Positions 55,470 through 64,000 of a stretch of 64,000 bases of DNA are shown one piece after another. The notes beneath the pieces are model-generated. The model saw only the letters and a program-made list of their open reading frames with translations, ran no database searches and was not told where the DNA came from. The first letter of the stretch is position 1, and each line of letters opens with the position of its first letter. Both the position numbers and the translations under genes were made by a program. This DNA comes from Ziziphus jujuba (lineage: Eukaryota > Streptophyta > Magnoliopsida > Rosales > Rhamnaceae), in the NCBI RefSeq assembly GCF_031755915.1, contig NC_083381.1:5778501-5842500 (forward strand), written 5' to 3'.

Positions 55470-58400
55470 TACTTCAATGGAAGGTGTGGATACTGCAATA
55501 AAGTTGGACACAAGAAGATAGACTGTTGGACCTTAAAGGGAAAGCAAGAGAAGAAAGGTAATATTTTAATGATTGAGACCAATATTATCGATGTGCCTAT
55601 GAATTCTTGGTGGTTAGATACTGAAGCAACAATTCATGTTACTAATTCATTGCAGGGGATGATAAGCCGAAGGGGCCCAACCAATCTTGAGCAGCATGTT
55701 TATATGGGAGATAGCTCAAGAGTGAAGGTGGACATTGTGGGAACAATCAAGTTGAAGCTTGCCACTGGATATGTTTTGGAGTTGCAAGAAGTTTCTTATG
55801 TACCTTCAATAAGAAGAAACTTGTTATCTATTTCTGTTTTGGATAGTCAAGGTTATAGTTTTTTATTTGGAAATAACAAAGTTGAATTATTTAAGGATGG
55901 TAAAGTTGTTGGTTTTGGAACTTTATGTGGCAATTTATATAAGCTTGATTTATTTAATAATGGTCTCAATTTCTCTGTTAATTCTGTTGTTACTCCTATT
56001 GTTGCTTCCAAACGCCCAAGAGTTAATGACAATTCCTCGATGTTATGGCATAAACGTTTGGGACATATTTCTAGGCACAGAATGGAAAGGTTAGTAAAGG
56101 ATGGGATACTTCCTAATCTTGATTTCTCTGATCTGTTGACTTGTGTTGAATGTGTGAAAGGGAAGTTAACGGCCAAGGTAAGAAAGGATAAGTTAGCTAA
56201 GTGTGGAGATGTTTTGGAGTTGATCCACACTGACATATGTGGACCTTTTACACCAACTGCTTTGGGTGGTTATAGATATTTTATTACCTTCATTGACGAT
56301 TACTCTCGTTATGGACATGTTGAGCTTATTCGTGAGAAGTCAGATTCTTTAGTTGCCTTTAAAGAGTTTAAGGTAAAGATGGAGCTTCAAAAGAATAAGA
56401 AAATAAAAGCTGTAAGGTCTGATAGAGGTGGTGAGTTTTATGGTAGATATGATGAGACTGGAAGGAATCCAGGGCCTTTTGCTATTTATTTGCGTGAGTG
56501 TGGCATTGATGCACAATATGCGATGCCTGGTACACCTCAGCAAAATGGCATAGCTGAGAGAAGGAATAGAACTTTGTTGGATATGGTACGGTCTATGTTG
56601 GCAAATTCTAGGTTGCAGATTATTTGTGGGGAGAGGCTTTAAAGACGGCGGCTTATATTTTGAATCAAGTTCCATGTAAGTCCGTTCCTAAGACACCTTT
56701 TGAGTTGTGGTCAGGAAGAAAGCCTAATTTGCACTATTTTTGAATATGGGGTTGCAAAGGTGAAGTAAGGATTTATAATCCCCAAATTAAGAAGTTGGAT
56801 CCTAAAACCATTAGTGGATATTTTGTTGGCTATTGTATAGGATCTAGGGGTTCAAGATTCTTTTGTCCTTCTCACACTACAAGGATCGTGGAATCAGACA
56901 GGGCCATTTATTTTGAAGATGATTTTGAGTTTGGTGATAGTAATGGTCCAAGGGAATCTCAATTTAGATAAGAAAGTGTTTTCATTCCCAGTATAGTTGT
57001 TCCTGATAGAGATATTGTTGATCCAGTAGTTGATGAACCAGTAGTTGGTCAGAATGAACTCATTGTTGAAGAGCAGGATATTCCATGGCATATTGAACTC
57101 TCGTTATGGACATGTTGAAGTTCGACAATGCTAATGCAAATGCTGATGTACCTTTGAGGAGGTCACAAAGGACTAAGAGATTAGCTATTCCTGATGACTA
57201 TGAGGTTTACTTGCAGGAACATGAGTTTGACATAAGTGATGATTCAGATCCAGTCACTTATGAGGAAGCCATAAGCAGTTCAAATTCAAATTTCTGGTTG
57301 GATGCAATGGAAGATGAAATGAAATCCATGGCATCAAATGGAGTTTGGGATTTGGTTAAGTTACCAGAGGGTAGCAAGCCTATTGGGTGCAAATGGGTCT
57401 TTAAGACTAAAAAGGACTCCAATGGTCAAGTGGAGAGGTATAAGGCTAGACTTGTAGCTAAAGGGTTTAGCCAGAAGAAAGGAATTGATTATACAGAGAC
57501 TTTCTCTCCTGTATCCATAAAGGATTCTTTTAGAATCATTATGGCGATTGTGGCGCATTATGACCTAGAGTTGCATCAGATAGATGTCAGAACTGCTTTT
57601 CTGAATGGTGATTTATATGAGGATGTATATATGGTTCAACCAGTTGGTTTCCAACAAACAAGAATGGTAATTTGGTTTGTAAGCTTAAGAAATCTATTTA
57701 TGGTCTTAAGCAAGCTTCAAGACAATGGTATCTTAAGTTTGATGAGGTTGTCACCCAAAATGGCTTTAAGGAGAATGTTGTTGATAGATGCATATATATG
57801 AAGGTCAGTGGGAGCAGTTTTATATTTCTAGTGTTGTATGTTGATGACATACTTTTGGCTACTAATGACACTAACCTATTAGCTGAGACAAAGCAGATGT
57901 TGTGCAACCATTTTGATATGAAAGATCTTGGTGAGGCTTCTTTTGTTTTAGGCATCAAGATTGTTCGAGATAGGACTAATTATGTGTTGCAATTGTCTCA
58001 GAAAGCTTATATTGATAGAATTCTTAAGAGATTTGATATGCATAATTGTTCTCCTGGAAGTGTACCGGTTACGAAAGGTGAAAAGTTTTCTAAAAATCAG
58101 TGTCCCAAGAATGATAGAGAAAGGATGGCAATGAAGAATATTCGCTATTCTTCAGCAGTGGGTAGTTTGATGTATGCTCAAGTTTGTACACAGCCTGATA
58201 TAGCTTTTGCTGTGGGTGTGCTTGGTAGATTTATGAGCAATCCCGGTCCTATTCATTACCAAGCAGTTAAAAAGGTCTTTAGGTATCTTCAAGGTACTAA
58301 AGATCATATGTTGACATATCGTCGCACCAACTCTCTTGAAGTATTAGGTTATAGTGATGCAGACTATAAAGGTTGTGTAGATGATAAGAAATCTACCATT

Positions 58401-58814
58401 GGTTATATATTTATCATGGCAGGAGGTGCTGTGTCTTGGCGGAGTGCCAAGCAGTCAGTGACAGCATCCTCGACTATGGAGGCAGAATATGTGGCGTGTT
58501 ATGAGGCTACCCGTCATGCAGTTTGGCTACGGAATTTTATCCGTGATTTAGGAGTAGTTGACTCTATTGAAAGGCCTATTATGATGTATTGTGATAATAC
58601 TGCAGCGATGTCTTTCTCCAATAATTTAAAAGGTACTCCTGGTGCGAAGTACATTGATGTGAAATATTTTATGGTAAAGGAGAAAGTTGAAGAAGGCCTC
58701 ATTACTGTTGTTCACACGTCTACTTATAGCATGGTGGCAGATCCACTGACCAAGGCTTTACCGGTAGGCATATTTGAGGAGCATGTGTCCCGTATGGGAT
58801 TGTTAGGCAGTTGA
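55470..58814 (+). pseudogene. Copia pol, copy 2, broken at the same sites
   Basis: Carries the same domains as copy 1 and the same disruptions: DTEA protease site, frameshift near 56617, TGA 56741-56743, TAA 56969-56971, frameshifts near 57104 and 57664. One substitution was noted near 56645 (GACGGCGG for GATGGCGG). Shared lesions show the copies come from one dead ancestor. Confidence 0.9.
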
Positions 58815-59344
58815 AACTGCTGTGGGTCAGTGGGAGTTTGTTATGTTTTCTGTAGTAATATCCATGTTGAGTATTATTTATTTCTTCGAATATTTTAATA
58901 CATTGATGTATGTGGATCATTATTTATTTATGAGATGATTTATTACACATATTATTGCTCCTTATATTTACAGGCCTGTTGAGACTATTAGTCTATGTAT
59001 ATGTATATGTTGATCCACATGTGCCATGGTGAATCCCTACTACCTAGTTTGGGTATATTGTTGTATCCTGTCGATACGCAATATGCTTGAATGAAATAGT
59101 TTTGTGTGTTGGGGGATTGCACATGGTTAGGTAAATCTCTACTACCTAGACTGAGTTTATGGCATGCAAAGTACTCGGTTGAGATGGTATAATGTTTTGG
59201 GAGATTTACTGAGAAAATCTCTACTGCCCAGTCTAGTATATTGTTGTGCCCTGTCGATATACTATATTTAGATGAAATGGCATTATGGTTCGGGAGATTC
59301 TATAGTAAGTGAGTTTGGATTTTATATGATGATGATTATGCAGC

Positions 59345-59357
59345 CCAAGTGGGAGAA
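59345..59357 (+). promoter_or_regulatory. Copia polypurine tract before LTR 3
   Basis: CCAAGTGGGAGAA, as before LTR 2. Confidence 0.85.
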
Positions 59358-59838
59358 TGTTGAATTAAATTAATATTTGTGGACTTGGCATAATCAATTA
59401 CTCACTTATAGGGACTGTTTATGTCATTAGTGGGACTGACTTATTTTATTATTTTGTAGTAGGGCCCTTGGTCACACACTCTCTATAAGACTCTAGTTGG
59501 CGCATTGGACTGGAGGACCAACTCTCTTTATAAGCCCATTGACTTATCCATATTTTTCCTAGTATAATTATATTATCAAATTATTATTATTTTATGTGTG
59601 TCAAAATTAATGGATAAGTCTGACTTGCAGAGACTATTTAAAGTGTCTAGGGCAAGCAGATAATAATATACCATACAGTATTTTGGAGATTAGGGTTTTC
59701 AGAAATCTGAGAGTGGTTTGAGAGTAGTGTGTCCATAGGCACTACTTTACGTTGTTTCTATTTTGCAGGATTAAAGATCTAATTTATCAATAGCTGCGTT
59801 TGGAGGTTAGTAATTTATGATTTATGGAATTTATTATG
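59358..59838 (+). repeat. Copia LTR 3, truncated
   Basis: Matches LTR 2 up to AATTTATTATG at about 59838, then switches to LINE-like sequence. The terminal ~34 bases including TTTCTAACA are missing, so no target duplication can be seen. Confidence 0.9.
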
Positions 59839-59960
59839 GAATGTCTCAACCTTTGTAATGAAAGAGATTTCTACAGGGATGTCTAGATGTGCTCGAAAAT
59901 TAATGAGGTGGAATAAGTATAGTTTCAATCATATTAAAACTTGTCTCAACCTTTGTAATC
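59839..59960. other. Rearranged copia-LINE junction with copied filler
   Basis: TGTCTCAACCTTTGTAAT occurs at 59842-59859 and again at 59943-59960. Between them lies an ~80-base copy (59860-59940) of the LINE sequence that also ends the left flank at 46014-46093, with about five differences. The arrangement looks like a patchwork made during break repair. Confidence 0.75.
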
Positions 59961-62900
59961 ATACTTTATCTGAACTTCTTCCCAAGCCCTTTACAATGCA
60001 AAACACATGGCTTTTTCATAATATTGAATGAGAGATTGACTATCTACTGGAGATGGAGGAAACTGGATGTAGGCAAAGGTCTAGACTATCTTGGTTGCGC
60101 ACAGGAGATAGAAATACTCGCGATTTTCATCAGTATGCTAATGCTCAATGATGTAGAAATACAATATGTGGAATAATGGATTCTCATGGTCATTGGATTA
60201 CTGACCAACAATCTATTTATGAAATTTTCAAGGATCATTACCATTCACTTTTTTCTTCTTCTGGTATTGTTATTAATGAAGATTTAAGTTTTGGAGTTCG
60301 GGATCGGGTGACTACAGCCATGAATTCTTTTCTTTGCAAACCCTTTACGGCAAATGAAGTGAGAATAAGTCTATTCTAAATGCACCCATCCAAAGCTCCT
60401 GGCTATGATGGTCTACCTGTGGGGTCTTTTCAACATTGTTGGCCATTACTTTAGGAAAAATTAATTACAGCATGTCTGCGTATTCTAAATGACAGAGTTG
60501 ACATGGGAGATATTAACCATACTCGGGTTGTCTTGGCACTAAGAGTCAAAAAGCCTTTAAATGTTACTGATTTCTGCCCTATCAACGTTTGCACTATCTG
60601 TTACAAAATAATTTCCAAAATGCTTGCGAATAAGCTTAAGAAAATATTACCTGATATCATTTCGGAGGAGCAAAGTGCTTTTGTCCCTGGACAACAAATT
60701 ACAAACAACATTTGGTTGCTTTTGAGCATATGCACATGATTACTTGAAGAAAGCGGGGCTCAGATGGTCTAATGTCTATTAAATTAGACATAAGCAAAGG
60801 CTATGGTCATGCGGAATGGAATTTTTTGAGATGGATGATGCATGAGTTGAGTTTGGTTCGTTCTTGGGTTCCTTTGGTGATGCGTTGCATATCTGGAGTC
60901 TCCTACCATTTTATTGAATGCCAAACAGACGACCTCTTTCAAACCTACTTGGGGTTTAAGGCAAGGCGGCCCATTGTCTCCTTATTTGTTTTTCATATGC
61001 TCAGAGGGGTTGTCTATTTTGCTGCGAAAATCAATTTCCTCATCTAATTTCACAGGAATATCAGTAGCTCCTTCCTCCCCTGCTATTTCCTCATCTAATT
61101 TCACAGGAATATCTGTAGCTCCTTCCTCCCCTGCTATTTCCCATTTATTTTTCGCTGATGACACATTATTATTCACTCAAACTACTCAACATGATTGTTT
61201 ATGAATTCTTCAAATTCTTTCTCAATATGAGGAAGCTTCGGGTCAGAGGACTAACTTGGAGAAGTCGGCAATTACTTTTAGTCCAAGAGAATGGGGGTCA
61301 TAACAAGTATCTTAGATTGCCTTCTTACATTGGGAGGAGGAAAAAGGACTTATTTCAATCAATTAAGACATGGGTCTAGCATAAACTAGAAAGCTGGAAT
61401 GGTAAATTATTGTCCCAAGGAGGGAAGGAAGGAGGCCCTTATCAAAGCAGTGGCACAAGCCATTCCAACTTACACCATGAGTTGTTTCAAGTTGCCAAAC
61501 AAACTAGTTAGTCTAGTTTGATATGTCTATTTTGGAGGTCGAAAAGGAGTTCCTTTGACAAGCTCGGACCAGTTAACTCAACCAAAGGCAATGGGCGATT
61601 TGGCCTTCCGATCATTACAAGAGTTTAATTGGGCTTTATTGGCCAAACAATGCTAGAGGATTATAAGATTCCTGAATTCTTTGGTAGCCAGGGTATTAAT
61701 GGCTAAGTATTTTCCACAATGCTCTTACTAGGAATCAAAATTACGAAGCCAACCATCTCATTGATGGCGTAGCATTTTATAAGGTAGAAGTGTACTTCAA
61801 AGTGGAGGAATATGGCATGTTGGTGATAGACAATCTGTTCGCATTTATAAGGATCCATGGTTACCAAGATTAAGTGCTTCTCATATCCTTTCACTGCGAG
61901 TTCTGGATGAGAACTCTTATGTCACATGTTTACTAACAGAGTCGAGTACCTAGGACATGAATTTACTCCACTCTATTTTTCTTGAAGATGAAGTTGCTCT
62001 AATTCAACATATTCCAGTTGATGGTTTTGGCTGCTCTGATCGTTTTGCGCAAAAATGTGATTCTAAGGGTGTTTACACTGTCAAAACAGGTTACCGGAAA
62101 ACTAGGAAAATTGCCATGGGTAACACATGTAGTGGACCTAGTGATCCCTTGATTATGAAATGGTGGGTAGCACTCTGGAAGATAGAGATCCCCAATAAGG
62201 TGAAGATGTTCCTCTGGCATTCTTGCAATTAGGCAATTCCTTGTTTACTTTCCAGGAACATTGTAGATAGTAGTAAGTGTCCCATATGTTTAAATGCTGA
62301 TAAAACGATATTACATGCTTTATGGGGTTGTAAGAATGTGGATAGGCTCTGGAAACAAGTTGATCTTTACCAAAGCCTCAAAGGAGGCAATTATGATTCT
62401 TTTACTACCCTATGTAGTATGGTCCTTACAGATCTAAATGACTACCAACGTGAGAAATTTGCGTGGATGTGTTGGTGCTTGTTGAATAGACGAAACATTC
62501 TTCTTCATGGCAATTTTATTAAATCAGATGCTATTCTGTTGGACTCTTATCTCTCATCTGCATATTGAGTTGAAAGAATCAATGGTGGTTTCGGATCTAA
62601 GAAGACAACCATGTGATAAACATAGGTCTCCAACGCAAGGAGCAATGTTTAAAATAAATGCCGATGCTTCAGTCAAACTAGGGAATCCTACGATTGGAGG
62701 GGGTGTTGTTGTAAGGAGTGCTTTTGGAGAGCTTATGGGTGCCCTAGCTAAACCTTAGGTAGCCTCTTGGTCGGTTCTTCGTGCAGAACTTGCTGCAATT
62801 CATAAGGCTATTATTTTTTGCATGGAGGCAGGTTTCATCTGTGGTGACATTGTGAGTGACTACTTTATTGCAAGAACTTGGTGACTTCCGATAATGGAGG

Positions 62901-63147
62901 GGACCGTTTGGATCCATCCTGCTTTCTAGTTGAAGAAATTAAAAGGTTGCTATCAGTTCATGCAAACCTGGTCTGTTCTTTCAATTTCAGAGAAACAAAT
63001 GCTGCAGCACATTTTCTTGCTAGTTATGCAACTAATTAATCCGTGTATGAATCTTGGCTTAAGAACGGCCCTTCATGGCTGAACCATGTTCTTCAAACTG
63101 ATATATGTCACCATGTTACTTGTTTAATATATCTACTCTAATTTTTC
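59860..63147 (+). pseudogene. LINE ORF2, reverse transcriptase, zf-RVT and RNase H part
   Basis: The 3' half of the LINE interrupted at 46093. RT blocks in shifting frames: MHPSKAPGYDGLP, PINVCTICYKIISKMLANKL, EEQSAFVPGQQITNNI, MSIKLDISKGYGHAEWNFL (family has SKAYDRVEW; the Asp is now Gly), LRQGGPLSPYLFFICSEGL and LFFADDTLLF with the catalytic FADD kept. A zf-RVT region follows (WKIEIPNKVKMFLWHSCN, CPICLNADKTILHALWGC), then a plant-type RNase H (FKINADASVKLGNPTIGGG, SVLRAELAAIHKA). Many stops and shifts make it dead. It ends in a poly(A) tail at 63148. Confidence 0.85.
61034..61135. repeat. 51-bp tandem duplication inside LINE RT
   Basis: Two units (61034-61084, 61085-61135) starting ATTTCCTCATCTAATTTCAC differ by one base. 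The length is a multiple of three, so 17 residues (SSNFTGISVAPSSPAI) are repeated in frame just before the FADD box. Confidence 0.92.
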
Positions 63148-63166
63148 AAAAAAAAAAAAAAAAAAA
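63148..63166 (+). other. LINE poly(A) tail
   Basis: Nineteen A residues directly after the RNase H remnant mark the 3' end of the LINE. No matching target duplication was found at the 5' side. Confidence 0.8.
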
Positions 63167-63638
63167 CAACGCCAGATGACAATCCCACATGCCTTGCACG
63201 TGGGTAAAACCAAGTGTGTATATATACATATTTAGATCTAAAACAAGATTACGGATTAATCAATATACCAATAGATCATAGGTTACTGAACCCCAAGTAG
63301 GCAACTTCATGGAAGAAGCACTATAGCTCAAAATATTGCATGGAGATAAACCCAAAATACCCACCGGTAAATTGTGCTTTTGTTTTGAAGCTTTCATATT
63401 TTCATAATTTACACCGTGCTTTTGTTTTGAAGCTTTCATATTTTCATAATTTACACCCAAACGCAAGGGCTAATTCATTTCATTTGTGTATCCTATACAT
63501 ACTTCTGTACTCCTTTTGTCTCACTGGTTTCAGTTAAACTAGTTCGGGTTTAGATCATCCTTGAAGGACAATTCTAAGTTACACATATCTGTCAGCATGT
63601 CATTCTCTATCTCTTTCAACTAAAAGAGCCTAACACTA
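63167..63638. other. Spacer with a 42-bp tandem duplication
   Basis: Non-coding. Two perfect copies of a 42-base unit starting GTGCTTTTGTTTTGAAGC lie at 63374-63415 and 63416-63457. It may include the 3' UTR of the minus-strand gene to the right. Confidence 0.6.
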
Positions 63639-63784
63639 TCAAGCCTGACCTGCCATATGATGCAGTTTCACCATCATTTGTGCTGCAGCTGATTCTCTTG
63701 CTCCTCGAGGAACCAAATGCAAGTCACCTTCGCTTGAAAATTCAAAATCTGCCCCTCTGACGGTTACACTAGCTCGAAATCCAC
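63639..63784 (-). CDS. Candidate terminal coding exon of an unidentified host gene
   Basis: After a splice-acceptor-like ATTTTTGTTAAG, the minus strand reads an open frame of about 48 codons: GFRASVTVRGADFEFSSEGD, LHLVPRGARESAAAQ, then MMVKLHHMAGQA and TGA at 63639-63641. The composition is that of a real protein end, GC content is higher than the surroundings, and no transposon motif is present. I do not recognise the family. Upstream exons would lie beyond 64000. Alternative: chance frame. Confidence 0.4.
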
Positions 63785-64000
63785 CTTAACAAAAATAAAT
63801 AATAATGAAATAATGAAAAGAGAAAGGTGAAAACATATAGTTCTGAATTATAAATATCAGTACTGCATGATAATTCTTGATGCATCATAACTCTAATAGC
63901 CTTATCTTCCAGATAAGATACATAAAATGGAAAAATTCCCACACAGCATTCTTGAAGGCTTGTAATGGTAAAATTTGTTCCAGTAACTATCTAAAAGTCA
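63785..64000. other. Probable intron of the minus-strand gene
   Basis: AT-rich sequence upstream (on the minus strand) of the candidate terminal exon. No coding frame is seen. Confidence 0.35.

Larger units (their letters stand above)
46094..59838 (+). mobile_element. Tandem Ty1/copia array: LTR-internal-LTR-internal-truncated LTR
   Basis: Three LTRs in the same direction start at 46094, 52724 and 59358 and enclose two internal regions with a 6630/6634-bp period. The internal copies are almost identical: two substitutions noted by eye plus (TA)n length changes. They share every stop and frameshift, so the second copy arose by duplication of an already dead element. The third LTR lacks its last ~34 bases. 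The array interrupts a LINE ORF2. Confidence 0.92.

Overview
This is a repeat-dominated plant genomic window, AT-rich and almost certainly from a flowering plant (probably a eudicot; species not determined). The evidence is Ty1/copia elements with initiator-Met tRNA primer sites, an Athila-type Ty3/gypsy element, a plant L1-type LINE with DUF4283, zf-RVT and RNase H domains, a Kaonashi-like Mutator (MULE) carrying a DUF1985/Ulp1 gene, a PIF/Harbinger transposon, and many GT-AG introns. I see no complete ordinary host gene. The only candidate host coding sequence is a terminal exon on the minus strand near 63.7 kb.

Layout. 1-3.0 kb: remnants of copia elements (minus-strand gag with primer site, plus-strand RT and RNase H), split by the tail of a gypsy element. 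3.0-6.7 kb: AT-rich intergenic DNA with a diverged repeat family. 6,704-14,194: a 7.5-kb PIF/Harbinger element with TTA target duplication and imperfect terminal inverted repeats. It holds a broken DDE transposase, a Myb/SANT-like protein gene with one stop codon, and an intact third ORF joining an RNase H1/viroplasmin N-terminal-type domain to a hydrophobic C-terminal tail. Its long leader contains a captured piece of an LRR receptor kinase gene. 14.7-37.7 kb: a large decayed MULE with a plus-strand DUF1985-Ulp1 protease gene and a convergent minus-strand mudrA transposase. The Ulp1 gene is split by a young, intact 11.5-kb Athila element (19,063-30,547; TSD ATGGT; 1868-aa Gag-Pol), and mudrA is split by an internally deleted gypsy fragment. 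38,013-41,361: a 3.35-kb deletion derivative of the same MULE family with a perfect 9-bp TSD. 41,491-43,201: a solo LTR of the Athila family with TSD GCAAT. 43.9-63.2 kb: a L1-type LINE pseudogene into which a copia element inserted. The copia now stands as a tandem array of three LTRs and two internal regions (46,094-59,838), whose right end was rearranged.

How the parts relate. The window is a nesting record rather than a set of cooperating host genes. Order inferred from nesting and decay: MULE and LINE first; then the gypsy fragment in mudrA, the copia in the LINE and the small MULE; last the Athila insertion, whose LTRs differ by only about two substitutions and one 44-bp deletion by eye. 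Features most worth a second look are the third ORF of the Harbinger element, a short-palindrome array kept in two MULE copies, paired PPT/hairpin modules in the Athila element, an ACGT-rich inverted repeat in the copia leader, and the tandem copia array with its templated junction.
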